From Salinibacterium sp. M195 (GTDB lineage: Bacteria > Actinomycetota > Actinomycetes > Actinomycetales > Microbacteriaceae), in assembly GCF_019443965.1 (NCBI RefSeq), contig NZ_CP040814.1, positions 1,426,001-1,490,000 on the forward strand: a stretch of DNA of 64,000 nt, given 5' to 3'. Positions 8,441 through 17,232 of this stretch are shown piece by piece. The notes beneath the pieces are model-generated. The model did not search any database. It saw only the letters and a list, made by a program, of their open reading frames with translations, and had not been told where the DNA came from. The number at the start of each line of letters is the position of its first letter. The first letter of the stretch is position 1. The translations under genes were made by a program, and so were the position numbers.

Positions 8441-8641
8441 ATGTTCATGGGTGGCGGAAACGGCCAGTGGGTCCGGACTCGCAATAAGGAAGGCATGAAG
8501 GCGTTCATGCAGGAGCGGCAGCGAGAAGCGGAACGGAATGCCGCCGCCCGCGCTCGATCGCGAGCATTCTGGGCCAGAACCCGACGCCGAGTGCGGTCGC
8601 TGTGGCGGCGGCTGCGTTCCCCAAAACACCCGCGCGACTAG
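8441..8641 (+). CDS. Small very basic hypothetical protein
   Basis: A 66-residue ORF with GAAGGGG 10 nt before ATG 8441 (a GTG at 8432 is also in frame). The product is extremely basic, with a Gly-rich start (MFMGGGNGQW) followed by a helical Arg/Glu/Ala stretch and an Arg/Trp-rich end. I do not recognise a family. It fills the gap between the divergent DsbA gene and the monooxygenase gene and runs in the direction of the latter. Nucleic-acid or membrane-surface binding is conceivable from charge alone. Confidence 0.45.
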   Translation: MFMGGGNGQWVRTRNKEGMKAFMQERQREAERNAAARARSRAFWARTRRRVRSLWRRLRSPKHPRD

Positions 8642-8778
8642 TCACGAATACACACGATTCGTAACAAGCGGTAGCGCAGAGACACAAAGGCGACACAAAC
8701 TCGACGTTGCGCGAAATCAGGCACAGGATGTAGCCCACACCACCCAGAAAAGGGGGTCTACAACCAAGGAGCGCGACA

Positions 8779-10023
8779 ATGTCTGACACCACTTTCACCG
8801 CCCCCGCGATCGACAATCGCTGGGCATCTGTATCTCGACCGACAACCCCCGAAGGCTGGCTGCAGCGCGCAGAAGAAGTCTCCGACATCCTCGCCGCTGA
8901 CGCCGTCGAACGAGACGCCGCGAACCTGCCGCCACGCGCCGAAGTGAAACTACTCAAAGACTCCGGCCTCGTGACAGTGCTCGGCCCGCTCAAGCACGGT
9001 GGCGGAGGGCAGTCGTGGGAGACCACCTACAAAGTCATTCGCACGATTGCCCGCGGCGATGGATCGATCGGGCAACTGCTTGGCTACCACTACCTCTGGG
9101 CATGGGCAACGCGTCTCGTTGCCACTGACGAGCAGATTGCCGACATCGAGCAGCTCTACACCGAAAAGAACTTTCTCTTTGGCGGTGCCGTGAATCCGCG
9201 AGATTCTGATTTGACCGTGACTGATGTGGGCGACGACATCATCTTCACGGGCAACAAATCATTCTCCACTGGTGGAGTCGTCTCCGATCTGACTGTCCTG
9301 GAGGGCATCCTCGAAGGAACGGTCACTCACGTCTTTGCGGTCGTTCCGACGGAACAGCCTGCGATCGTCTTCAACGGTGATTGGGACAATCTAGGGCAGC
9401 GTCTCACCGAGTCAGGTTCCGTGCAGATCAACGGGGTGCGCACGAGCTGGGCCTCGGCATTGGGCTTCGTCAATAGAGAGTTCCAGCCGCTCACCTATGG
9501 CACGCTCAACGTTCCGGCCATTCAACTCGTGTTCGCGAATTTTTACCTCGGAATCGCTCAAGGAGCGATCGAGAATGCGTCCGCCTACACGCGCACCAAG
9601 AGCCGCGCCTGGCCGTACGGCGGCGACAACAAGGCCAATGCTTCCGAGGAGTGGTACATCCTCGAAGGCTACGGGCAGCTGCAATCAAAACTGTGGGCGG
9701 ATGAGGCCCTACTCGACTCGGTCGGAGCGGAGATCAGTGCCGTTCTGCACGCGCCGCGCACGGAACTCACTGCGCGACGTCGCGGCGAAATTGCGGTGCG
9801 GATCGCCGCAGGCAAGCTCCGCATTAGCGAAGACGGCCTCGAGGTCGCGACGAAGGTATTCGAGTTGACGGGCGCTAGGGCATCCGCAAACTCGGTTGGG
9901 TTGGATATTTTCTGGCGCAACCTGCGCACCCACAGCCTGCACGACCCCGCACCATACAAGAAGCGCGAGGTTGGACAATATGTGCTGCTCAATGAAGTGC
10001 CCGAGCCCAGCTGGTACACCTAA
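8779..10023 (+). CDS. Acyl-CoA dehydrogenase-fold flavin monooxygenase (DszC/SfnC-like)
   Basis: A 414-residue protein with the acyl-CoA dehydrogenase fold. Features include GDGSIGQLLGYHYLWAWA, GNKSFSTGGVVSDLTVLEG (a flavin-loop variant of the dehydrogenase TGxKxxIT region) and the C-terminal FELTGARASANSVGLDIFWRNLRTHSLHDP. That ending matches the DszC/SfnC group, which uses reduced FMN and O2 to oxidise organosulfur compounds, and not beta-oxidation enzymes. Start ATG 8779 has AAGGAG at 8766-8771. It stands alone, with no reductase or sulfonate transporter adjacent. The substrate is probably a sulfone, sulfoxide or related compound, by family only. Confidence 0.85.
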   Translation: MSDTTFTAPAIDNRWASVSRPTTPEGWLQRAEEVSDILAADAVERDAANLPPRAEVKLLKDSGLVTVLGPLKHGGGGQSWETTYKVIRTIARGDGSIGQLLGYHYLWAWATRLVATDEQIADIEQLYTEKNFLFGGAVNPRDSDLTVTDVGDDIIFTGNKSFSTGGVVSDLTVLEGILEGTVTHVFAVVPTEQPAIVFNGDWDNLGQRLTESGSVQINGVRTSWASALGFVNREFQPLTYGTLNVPAIQLVFANFYLGIAQGAIENASAYTRTKSRAWPYGGDNKANASEEWYILEGYGQLQSKLWADEALLDSVGAEISAVLHAPRTELTARRRGEIAVRIAAGKLRISEDGLEVATKVFELTGARASANSVGLDIFWRNLRTHSLHDPAPYKKREVGQYVLLNEVPEPSWYT

Positions 10024-10031
10024 GCCGGCTC

Positions 10032-10070
10032 GCGAGAGCGGAACGCCCTCGGGCGACATTCCGCTCTCGC
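10032..10070. terminator. Hairpin between convergent monooxygenase and metal ATPase genes
   Basis: GCGAGAGCGGAA (10032-10043) pairs perfectly with TTCCGCTCTCGC (10059-10070); the loop itself can form CGCCC-TC-GGGCG. There is no T tract. Confidence 0.65.
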
Positions 10071-10133
10071 CGCGCCACCTCGGGGAAGTGCTTCGGAGCA
10101 CTCGTGGCCACTGCTGCGGGCAGCGGGGGAGCG

Positions 10134-12098
10134 CTACAGAGAGCGCTGGGGCAACCGTGCTGCTCGCACCCCATTGACGATGACAACCAGCTCAGCAACT
10201 TCATGCACCAGCACGACACCGGCGAGGCCGAGCACCCCGAAAAGCGCGAGCGGGAACAGCACGATGATGATCGCGAGCGACAGCACAATGTTTCCCGTCA
10301 TAATGCGACGCCCGCGCCGCGCATGAAGCAGAGCAAGCGGAATGAGACGCAGATCGCTGCCGGTGAAGGCAACATCCGCTGACTCGACGGCGACAGCTGA
10401 GCCGGTCGCGCCCATGGCGATCCCGACATCGGCGGCGGCCAACGCCGGAGCGTCGTTGATTCCATCGCCGATCATTGCCGTGGGAGATTCTGCCGCCAGA
10501 GCCTCAATCGCGTGAGCCTTGTCGGCAGGTAAGAGTTCGGCGCGCACGTCGCTGATACCAGCCTGGGTGGCAAGCGCGGTGGCCGTGCGGGCGTTGTCGC
10601 CGGTCAGCATGAGGGTGCGGATGCCCGACGCCTGCAATTGTGCGACAGCCTCCGCAGCATCCGGCCGCAGCTCGTCGCGGATGCCCAGGAGCCCGATGAC
10701 GCGACCGTCACGTTCAACCACCACGACAGTCATTCCCTTGTCGGCGAGGGCTGCTGCGGTCTCGTTGAGCGCCCCCGCGTTGAGCCAGCGAGTGTTGCCG
10801 ATGCGGGCGGGGGTGCCGTCGATGAGTCCAGAAACACCGCGTCCGGCGTCTTCGACGACATCGATCGCGTCAGGGTGGTCGGGCTGCTCGGCAAGCACAG
10901 CGGCCGCGAGGGGATGAGTGCTGTGAGCTTCGAGGGCAGCAGCGATCTGCAGCACGGCATCCCGCGTCACGTCTGTGGCGGTTTCGACCGCGACAACCGT
11001 GGGCTGATTGCGGGTGAGGGTGCCGGTTTTGTCTAACGCGACAGTGCGGATGCTGCCGAGACGTTCAAACGCTGCACCAGACTTCACGATGATTCCCAGC
11101 TTGCTCGCTGAGCCAATAGCTGAAATCACTGTGACGGGTACAGCGATCGCGAGCGCGCACGGCGATGCGGCGACGAGTACGACCAGGGCACGTTCCGTCC
11201 ACAGTTCGGGGTCGACAATGAGGAAGCCAAAGCCGATGATGGCTGCCGCGAGCACGAGAACGATGGGCACGAGCGGGCGCGCGATTCGGTCAGCGAGGCG
11301 TGCCCGGGTGCCCTTGCGCGAGTTGGCTTCTTCGACCAGGCGAACAATGGTGGTGAGCGAGTTGTCTGTGCCCCTGGCAGTGGCCTGGATGCGCAGCGAT
11401 CCTGTTCCGTTAATCGAACCAGCGAGCACTGTGACTCCGGCCTCAACGGCGACCGGAATTGACTCTCCCGTGACCGCGGACGTGTCAACGCTGCTTCGAC
11501 CACCTTCGACAACGCCATCGGTTGCCACACGTTCGCCGGCGCGCACGAAAAGTAGGTCGCCGACGACGATTTCCGAGGCGGGGAGCGTTACCGGAGCACC
11601 GTCGCGCTCCACGAGCGCGGTTTCGGGAATGAGAGAGAGCAGCGCTCGCAGCCCGTGGCGGGCACGATCCATTGCGCGATCTTCGAGGGCTTCGGCTATG
11701 GAGAACAAGAAGGCGAGAGCGGCGGCTTCACCGACGTGACCGAGGAGCACTGCGCCAACTGCAGCGATCGTCATGAGCAGTCCAACGCCGAGGGAACCGC
11801 TGGCTAGCCTGCGGAGCGCGCCGGGAACGAAGGTGGCGGCACCGGCGAGCAGGCTGCCAGCCTGAAGTGCCGTTGCGGGCCAGCCGTCTGCTCCAGCGGC
11901 AATGGCGATGAGTGCAGCGATCAACAGCACTCCGGAGAGTGCGGGGAGCGCTAAGGCTCGGTCTCGCCACCAGGGGGCTAAGTCGGTGTTGACAAGGGCA
12001 GCTGCCGGCGACGTGACGGCACTGGTATCGGTATCGCGGGGGATATCAAGATCACGCACGGTGCTTGGCTCACGTGGTCCGCAGCATTCTTCACTCAC
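10134..12098 (-). CDS. Heavy-metal P1B-type ATPase, P1B-4-like (Co/Ni/Fe or Cd/Pb/Zn exporter)
   Basis: A 654-residue metal pump. It has the actuator motif TGES, the phosphorylation motif DKTGTLT, and GDGINDAPAL. The transmembrane metal motif is SPC (VAASPCALAIAVPV) where CadA/ZntA pumps have CPC, and the late helix has HEVAEL, resembling the HEGxxG of P1B-4 pumps such as mycobacterial CtpD/CtpJ. There is no N-terminal HMA domain, but the extreme N-terminus has a Cys pair (SEECCGP). GTG 12098 overlaps the cmtR-like stop by GTGA, so it is co-transcribed with its sensor. The family suggests Co2+ or Fe2+ export, while the sensor family suggests Cd/Pb; specificity is open. Confidence 0.92.
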   Translation of the reverse strand: MSEECCGPREPSTVRDLDIPRDTDTSAVTSPAAALVNTDLAPWWRDRALALPALSGVLLIAALIAIAAGADGWPATALQAGSLLAGAATFVPGALRRLASGSLGVGLLMTIAAVGAVLLGHVGEAAALAFLFSIAEALEDRAMDRARHGLRALLSLIPETALVERDGAPVTLPASEIVVGDLLFVRAGERVATDGVVEGGRSSVDTSAVTGESIPVAVEAGVTVLAGSINGTGSLRIQATARGTDNSLTTIVRLVEEANSRKGTRARLADRIARPLVPIVLVLAAAIIGFGFLIVDPELWTERALVVLVAASPCALAIAVPVTVISAIGSASKLGIIVKSGAAFERLGSIRTVALDKTGTLTRNQPTVVAVETATDVTRDAVLQIAAALEAHSTHPLAAAVLAEQPDHPDAIDVVEDAGRGVSGLIDGTPARIGNTRWLNAGALNETAAALADKGMTVVVVERDGRVIGLLGIRDELRPDAAEAVAQLQASGIRTLMLTGDNARTATALATQAGISDVRAELLPADKAHAIEALAAESPTAMIGDGINDAPALAAADVGIAMGATGSAVAVESADVAFTGSDLRLIPLALLHARRGRRIMTGNIVLSLAIIIVLFPLALFGVLGLAGVVLVHEVAELVVIVNGVRAARLPQRSL

Positions 12099-12454
12099 GC
12101 TGTGGCTTTCGGATCGCAGCACAGCGGAACATCGCAGTCGTTGTCGAGGCACGGCGCTCCGTCATCAATCGCGAGCACGACGTTGACTATGGCTGTCAGG
12201 GCGCGGGTGAGGTGAGCATCAGATATCTCGTAGCGAGTCGAGCGCCCCTCCGGTGTTGCCACGACAAGGCCGCAGCCGCGGAGGCAGGTGAGGTGGTTTG
12301 AGACGTTGCTTCTGGTGAGTTCGAGATCGTGCGCCAACTGCACTGGGTAGCCAGGTTTTTCAAGCAAGGAAAGCAAGATGCGGGCTCGGGTCGGGTCGGC
12401 CATCGCGCGGCCGAGGCGGTTCATTACATCAACACGAGAAGCACTAGTCAGCAT
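12095..12454 (-). CDS. cmtR: ArsR/SmtB-family metal-sensing repressor, CmtR-like
   Basis: A 119-residue winged-helix repressor. LGRAMADPTRARILLSLL and the recognition helix LTRSNVSNHLTCLRGCGLVVATPEG are nearly those of Mycobacterium CmtR. The Cd/Pb ligands Cys57 and Cys61 of that family correspond to the CLRGC pair here. The C-terminus has extra cysteines (APCLDNDCDVPLCCDP), near where CmtR has Cys102. ATG 12454 is chosen because TATAGT (minus strand 12466-12461) lies exactly 6 nt upstream, a leaderless promoter; 29 further upstream codons are in frame but would overlap it. It heads the operon with the ATPase. It should leave DNA when metal binds. Confidence 0.9.
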   Translation of the reverse strand: MLTSASRVDVMNRLGRAMADPTRARILLSLLEKPGYPVQLAHDLELTRSNVSNHLTCLRGCGLVVATPEGRSTRYEISDAHLTRALTAIVNVVLAIDDGAPCLDNDCDVPLCCDPKATA

Positions 12455-12466
12455 CTGCTGACTATA
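12447..12466 (-). promoter_or_regulatory. cmtR promoter -10 and overlapping operator dyad
   Basis: GTCAGCA-TC-TGCTGAC (12447-12462) is a perfect 7+2+7 inverted repeat. It covers the ATG of cmtR and abuts the -10 box TATAGT (minus strand 12466-12461). Repressor binding here would block initiation directly. Another GTCAG lies just upstream. Confidence 0.65.
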
Positions 12467-12549
12467 CAGCAAGTACTGACCTATCGGGTTTTCGCAAGCT
12501 GAGAAAAAGCACAACGCTTGTGGGCGCGCGTCAGCTATCATTGTGCTCG

Positions 12550-12654
12550 CGAAGGGGAGTATCCCACCTCGTTGTACTCGTCAATACGAGCCACTCAGTA
12601 GTGGCTCCGGGGCAACGGCATCCAGAAATCACGTGGCTGCGGGAGAGACTTTCG
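12550..12654 (+). promoter_or_regulatory. yybP-ykoY (Mn2+-sensing) riboswitch upstream of terC
   Basis: P1 is formed by CGAAGG (12550-12555) with CTTTCG (12649-12654, one G-U). It is followed by the family's invariant GGAGTA (12556-12561) on the 5' side and preceded by GAGA on the 3' side, the hallmark of this aptamer. Inside is a strong GAGCCACT-CAGT-AGTGGCTC hairpin (12588-12607). TerC/Alx membrane proteins are a known target of this riboswitch class, and the element sits ~40 nt before the terC start on the same strand. Confidence 0.85.
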
Positions 12655-12691
12655 AGACTTGCTAGACCTCGAAACCCCTGAACGGACTCTC

Positions 12692-13693
12692 TTGACCACT
12701 CTGCCTATCTTGTTTGAAGTAACGTCACTGACTGTTTTGCTGATTATTCTCGCAGCGGACCTGATCATGGCGTACAAACGGCCGCACATCCCCAGCACTA
12801 AAGAGTCAGCACTCTGGGTCAGCTTCTATGTGAGCCTCGCCCTCATCTTTGCGCTCATGATGTTCTTGCTGGGCGACGTAGAACAGGCCGGCCAGTTCGT
12901 CGCCGGTTGGGTCACTGAATACAGCCTCTCAATCGATAATCTGTTCGTGTTCGTGATCATCATGGGCCGCTTCTCAGTGCCGCGAAAGTACCAACAAGAG
13001 GTGCTGATGGTCGGCATCCTGATCGCCCTCGTTTTGCGCGGAATCTTCATTTTGCTCGGCGCGCAGCTCATCGAAAACTTCAGCTTCATCTTCTACATCT
13101 TCGGTGCGTTCCTGCTCTACACCGCTATTCGCCAGGTCTTCGAAAACCACGACGACATGGAGGAAACCGAAAGTGGAATCATCCGCTTCCTGCGCAAGCA
13201 CATCAACATCTCTCCGACATTCGACGGCGGCAAAGTTCGCACGGTGATCGACGGTAAAAAGGTCTTCACGCCGATCTTGGTTGTGTTCGTGGCGCTCGGA
13301 ATCACCGACCTCGTGTTTGCGATTGACTCAATCCCTGCGATCTTCGGAATCACGACCGACCCGTTCATCGTGTTCACGGCCAACATCTTCGCGCTCATGG
13401 GGCTCCGCCAGCTGTACTTCTTGCTCGGTGACCTCATCGACAAACTGGTGTACCTCCACTACGGCATCGCCTTCGTGCTCGGGTTCATCGGCGTGAAGTT
13501 GTTCCTTCACGCCCTGCACGTTAACGAGTTGCCCTTTATCAACGGTGGAGAGCCCGCTCTCTGGGCGCCGGAGATTGGCACGTGGACCTCACTGATCGTC
13601 ATTCTTGTCTCGATGGCCGTTGCCGTAATCGCGAGCCTCGTGAAGATGCAACACGATAAGAAGCGCAAGCTCGCTGAACTCTCGATCGACTAG
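12692..13693 (+). CDS. TerC/Alx-family membrane protein, probable Mn2+ exporter
   Basis: A ~333-residue integral membrane protein with nine or so helices. The TerC signature is present, with acidic intramembrane motifs SLSIDNLFVFVIIM and GITDLVFAIDSIPAIFGIT separated by a hydrophilic loop of ~40 residues. The DN and DS Asp residues are those thought to bind metal. Bacterial Alx/TerC proteins export Mn2+. TTG 12692 is preferred because the riboswitch aptamer ends at 12654-12656 and an earlier TTG at 12659 would leave no room for a ribosome site. Regulation by manganese through the 5' riboswitch is strongly suggested. Confidence 0.9.
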   Translation: MTTLPILFEVTSLTVLLIILAADLIMAYKRPHIPSTKESALWVSFYVSLALIFALMMFLLGDVEQAGQFVAGWVTEYSLSIDNLFVFVIIMGRFSVPRKYQQEVLMVGILIALVLRGIFILLGAQLIENFSFIFYIFGAFLLYTAIRQVFENHDDMEETESGIIRFLRKHINISPTFDGGKVRTVIDGKKVFTPILVVFVALGITDLVFAIDSIPAIFGITTDPFIVFTANIFALMGLRQLYFLLGDLIDKLVYLHYGIAFVLGFIGVKLFLHALHVNELPFINGGEPALWAPEIGTWTSLIVILVSMAVAVIASLVKMQHDKKRKLAELSID

Positions 13694-13713
13694 TAACTAC
13701 GCGTCGCACAGCA

Positions 13714-13769
13714 AAACGCGCGGTGCCGCACCCCAGAGCAGCAGCTCGAGGGCGTAGCACCGCGCGTTT
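13714..13769. terminator. Bidirectional terminator between terC and the leucine dehydrogenase gene
   Basis: AAACGCGCGGTGC (13714-13726) pairs perfectly over 13 bp with GCACCGCGCGTTT (13757-13769), with a 30-nt loop. Short T runs lie on both strands. Confidence 0.85.
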
Positions 13770-13814
13770 CTGCCCTCGCCTAGGGCTGAGGGCCACCGCG
13801 GGGGCAGTTATGGT

Positions 13815-14903
13815 CTAGACGACCGTGACGAGGCGCGACTGTGCCAGTCGCTCTGCAGCATCCAGGGTCGTGATGCCCTGCGCTGCAGCATCGCGGAAGA
13901 TTGTGGCAACAGTGTCGCCGATAGCCTCGACGCGCTTCGCAATGGCGTCTGCGTCAGCATCCGGTGCAGAAGCCATGTCGAGGTAGATCACGCCTCCACC
14001 ATTCACGACGAAGTCTGGGGCCCAGAGGATGCCGCGCTCCGTGAGTGCCTCGGCACCGTCATGTTGCGCGAGTTGGTTATTGGCCGCGCCGACCACGCCG
14101 CTGACGTTGAGCTCGCGAATGATGCGGGGGCTGAGAGCACCACCCATTCCGCAGGGCACATAGATGTCGGCGATCACGCTGTGAGCTTCGTCGGCGTCGA
14201 CCCAGTTGGCATCAAGTTCGGCGGCAAGAAGTTTGCGGTCGAGGTTCACATCGGTGACAGTGAGCACTGCGCCGGCGGCGGTCAGCGAGCGTGCAAGGCG
14301 TCCACCGACCTGACCGAGTCCGGAGATCACGAGGTGTCGTCCGGCTACCTCACGAGTGCCAAAGAGTGCTTCACAGGTCGCAAGGATGCTGGCGTGCACA
14401 CCAGCGGCAGTAGCGTCAGCTGGCTCGCCGGCTCCACCCTGCTCGGCGGGGAGACCGCAAACATGCTCAGTACGCTCGGCCACAACCGACATGAGTTCAG
14501 CGCTTGTTCCGACATCTTCTGCCGTCATATACGCACCGTTGAGACTCTCGATGGCGTCCCCGAGATCGAGCATCGCATTCCGCTTCTGCTCAGCGGTGAG
14601 CGTCACGCCCATCGGAATGTGGATGACCGACTTGCCGCCACCGCGGTTGAGGCCGGCGGCAGAATTCTTGAGCGTCATTGCGGCAGAGAGACGGAGGGAG
14701 TCGGCCACCGCGTCGGTCCAGTGTGGATAGTTCCACATTCGCGCGCCGCCCAGGGCTTGACCGAGGACGGTGGAGTGAACGGCGACGCTAATAATGAGGC
14801 CGGAGCGCTTGCCTGTCGATACGAGAACGTTCTCGTGAACAAATTCCGCGTTTTCGATAGCGGAGACGGGGGCTTCTAACGTCGTTGACGGTTGCATAAT
14901 CAT
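13815..14903 (-). CDS. Leu/Phe/Val dehydrogenase family (NAD-dependent amino acid dehydrogenase)
   Basis: A 362-residue Glu/Leu/Phe/Val dehydrogenase. The substrate and catalytic region reads MTLKNSAAGLNRGGGKSVI, with Lys79 and the catalytic Lys91. The Rossmann NAD motif is GLGQVGGRLA. Length and motifs fit leucine, phenylalanine or valine dehydrogenase and not the longer glutamate enzymes; they deaminate branched-chain or aromatic amino acids to 2-oxo acids. ATG 14903 has AGGAGA upstream. A role in branched-chain amino acid breakdown would fit the Liv importer and leuCD elsewhere in the window, though the genes are not linked. Exact substrate undecided. Confidence 0.88.
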   Translation of the reverse strand: MIMQPSTTLEAPVSAIENAEFVHENVLVSTGKRSGLIISVAVHSTVLGQALGGARMWNYPHWTDAVADSLRLSAAMTLKNSAAGLNRGGGKSVIHIPMGVTLTAEQKRNAMLDLGDAIESLNGAYMTAEDVGTSAELMSVVAERTEHVCGLPAEQGGAGEPADATAAGVHASILATCEALFGTREVAGRHLVISGLGQVGGRLARSLTAAGAVLTVTDVNLDRKLLAAELDANWVDADEAHSVIADIYVPCGMGGALSPRIIRELNVSGVVGAANNQLAQHDGAEALTERGILWAPDFVVNGGGVIYLDMASAPDADADAIAKRVEAIGDTVATIFRDAAAQGITTLDAAERLAQSRLVTVV

Positions 14904-15038
14904 GTACTTCTCCTGCGTGATGGCCTTGTGGGCAGAACAACAAATTGGCAAGTGGTGGTAGCGCGAGGGTGGTGCGCTGTGGTCAGCATACCGCCGGGGT
15001 TCAAGCAACCGGGCGCTCGCGCGAATTCATTGCTACGT

Positions 15039-15044
15039 TAAGAT
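15039..15044 (+). promoter_or_regulatory. Candidate -10 box at the head of the secretion/kinase island
   Basis: TAAGAT lies 7 nt before an ATG at 15052 and 25 nt before the ATG at 15070. No good -35 is visible. It is the best promoter candidate in the 166-bp gap before the long + strand gene run. Confidence 0.4.
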
Positions 15045-15069
15045 CTGACAAATGCTTGGGGGCTGCGTA

Positions 15070-15924
15070 ATGATTACGGATCAGTACGAGTTAGTGCTGC
15101 CCAGCGGGCCAGTGAATGTGCATGTTTCCGCGGCCTCCGATCGCGGTTCAGTGCGTTCCATCAACGAAGATAGTTTCCTCGTGCTTCCTCGCCTTTTTCT
15201 GGTCGCTGACGGTATGGGCGGCCACTCGTTTGGTGATCGCGCCAGCCAGTGTGTTGTTCAGAGTTTTGCGCGCGCTATGGCCCAACATGACCTGCTGACT
15301 CCCGCAGACATCGTGCAGGCGATCATCGAAGCAAACTCTGCGGTCATGAACTTGAACAAAGATGACGAAGCCGTGTCAGGTACCACCCTGTCTGGCCTCG
15401 CGCTGGTGTCGGTCGGCGTCGATGCTGAACCACGCTGGATGGCTTTCAATGTGGGGGACTCCCGTGTCTATAGCTGGGATGGTCGTCAGCTAGAGCAGGT
15501 CACGGTCGACCACTCTGCGGTGCAAGAACTTCTTGATCTGGGGCACATCACGGCGCTGGAAGCAACAACGCACCCTGAACGCAACGTCATCACGCGTGCA
15601 CTCGGCATTCATGAGGAGGTCAATCCAGATTTTTGGCTGCTGCCGGTAGGGACGCGGCACACCTTTGTGGCTTGTTCGGATGGCCTCACTAAAGAGCTCG
15701 ATGATGACCTGATTGCGGGCATCCTTGCCGATCGGGCCGCCCTAAGTGACGGCGTAAGTTTTGCCGATCGATTGGTTGCGGGGGCGCTCGCCGCTGGGGG
15801 CTCCGACAACGTGACGGTGATTGTCGTTGAAGCTAGCCGCACGACAAATTCAGACTCTGCCAATGAAGACACTGTTGAGCGCGAAATTCCTCAGCATCTC
15901 GAAGAAACCCGACCGAGAAAGTAG
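15070..15924 (+). CDS. PP2C-family Ser/Thr protein phosphatase (PrpC/PstP-like)
   Basis: A 284-residue PPM phosphatase. Conserved motifs appear in order: SDRGSVRSINEDS, FLVADGMGGHSFGDRAS, VGDSRVYSWDG, ACSDGLTKEL and GGSDNVTVIVVE. All Asp residues for the two-metal centre are present. There is no membrane segment, so it is cytosolic. ATG 15070 has GGGGG (15058-15062) 7 nt before it; ATG 15052 is an alternative six codons upstream. It is the first gene of a long same-strand run and should reverse the action of the kinase two genes on, keeping the FHA proteins of the island in balance. Confidence 0.93.
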   Translation: MITDQYELVLPSGPVNVHVSAASDRGSVRSINEDSFLVLPRLFLVADGMGGHSFGDRASQCVVQSFARAMAQHDLLTPADIVQAIIEANSAVMNLNKDDEAVSGTTLSGLALVSVGVDAEPRWMAFNVGDSRVYSWDGRQLEQVTVDHSAVQELLDLGHITALEATTHPERNVITRALGIHEEVNPDFWLLPVGTRHTFVACSDGLTKELDDDLIAGILADRAALSDGVSFADRLVAGALAAGGSDNVTVIVVEASRTTNSDSANEDTVEREIPQHLEETRPRK

Positions 15925-15930
15925 ATCGCA

Positions 15931-17232
15931 GTGGTCATGACGTACCTCTATGCCCCGCCCGTTGACACCGCGTGGTCTGCTGTTGTCGGCGAGCAGCAGA
16001 TTATCCTGGTCGACTCTCTCGACGTGAGCCTGCTCGACACATTGTGGGCCAAGCGGTCTCTCGGCGTGCAGGCTGCAGTAGAAACGCTCAGCGCTCGCGG
16101 ACTCTCAGCCACCCCAGCGTTTGCCATCGTCGAGTGGACAGCGGATGACGACAACCGACCTGGCGCACGGGTGATTGTTCGGGGGCCGGTCAGCATCACC
16201 TTGGGCACTCCGGCTGGCACGGAAACTGTTAGTGGCGTTCGGGTGAGTACCTGGGCGGAACGTTACTGCGACGACGTAGTCGACTGCGTCGTCATTGTCG
16301 ACAACGCCACTACGGCAGACCAGCTTCCCATCGTTGAGGGCGTGGTGCGCGCGGCGCAGTTGAGCTGCTCGCAAGTTGCGGCGGCGAGCACACCGATAGC
16401 AGCGGTTGCCTCGGTGTCTGCGTCTGCGCCGACTGCGGCACCTGTACCGGCTGCTGTGCCTGAACCTGCACCCGTACCGGTTTCTGCGCCAGCTGCCGAG
16501 CCCTCGGCACCGTTTTCTGAGGTAACTATCGTCGACCGCCCCGCAGACATTGACGACGAGTCGATTCAGGATGTCGCCTCATCGATCGAGGTGGAGGACA
16601 ACTCCAGCGGGTACGACTACTTGTTCGGCGAGACCGTCGTGCGAGATATTTCCACGGCCGCTGCGGGGCAGGATGTCGGAGATGATGAATCGCTAGCGGG
16701 GCAAGAAAACGCGACCTCGGTGGTAGAAGACCTGATCGGTAAGGTGCCGACATCCGCCTCCGCCTCCGATGCAGCTGCTGCCGTCGACCCGGAAGGCGAC
16801 CACGATGGCATGACGATCATGACGAGTGATTTGGCAGACCTTCGCGCCGCACGATCGAAGGAGCGCACCGAAGCGCCGCCCGCTCCTGAACAACAGAAGC
16901 TTTACCTGCAGATGTCAACGGGCGCGCGGGAGTCGCTGACGCAGCCGATCTTGATCGGGAGAGCGCCGACAGTGAGCAAAGTGTCCAGTGGAGCATTGCC
17001 GAGACTCGTGACGATTCCCGGAGATAAAGACATTTCTCGAAACCATGTGCAAATCGTGGTCGAAGGGGGAACAGCGGTGGTCACTGACTTGCATTCCCGA
17101 AACGGAACACACGTCGCATTGCCGGGTCGACCGTCCCAACGTTTGCGTGCCGGCGAACCGACGACCATTATTGTGGGCACCGTCATCGACCTTGGCGGAG
17201 AAGTCACGCTCACTGTCGGCGAGGATGCGTGA
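15931..17232 (+). CDS. FHA-domain protein with long disordered middle
   Basis: A 433-residue cytosolic protein. Residues ~1-150 form a folded N-terminal part of unknown family. Residues ~150-320 are Ala/Pro-rich and then acidic, predicted disordered. Residues ~330-433 are an FHA domain with LIGRAP, the phosphopeptide-binding SRNHV and HSRNGTHV. FHA domains bind phosphothreonine, so the disordered Ser/Thr/Asp-rich linker could be a kinase target. The start is GTG 15931 or ATG 15937, 6 or 12 nt after the phosphatase stop. It overlaps the kinase gene by 4 nt, implying a phosphatase-FHA-kinase unit. Confidence 0.85.
   Translation: MVMTYLYAPPVDTAWSAVVGEQQIILVDSLDVSLLDTLWAKRSLGVQAAVETLSARGLSATPAFAIVEWTADDDNRPGARVIVRGPVSITLGTPAGTETVSGVRVSTWAERYCDDVVDCVVIVDNATTADQLPIVEGVVRAAQLSCSQVAAASTPIAAVASVSASAPTAAPVPAAVPEPAPVPVSAPAAEPSAPFSEVTIVDRPADIDDESIQDVASSIEVEDNSSGYDYLFGETVVRDISTAAAGQDVGDDESLAGQENATSVVEDLIGKVPTSASASDAAAAVDPEGDHDGMTIMTSDLADLRAARSKERTEAPPAPEQQKLYLQMSTGARESLTQPILIGRAPTVSKVSSGALPRLVTIPGDKDISRNHVQIVVEGGTAVVTDLHSRNGTHVALPGRPSQRLRAGEPTTIIVGTVIDLGGEVTLTVGEDA

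Noticed and set aside
14061-14879. 272-codon open frame on the + strand opposite the leucine dehydrogenase gene
   Set aside because: The opposite strand encodes a clear dehydrogenase; the + frame has no motif and no ribosome site.
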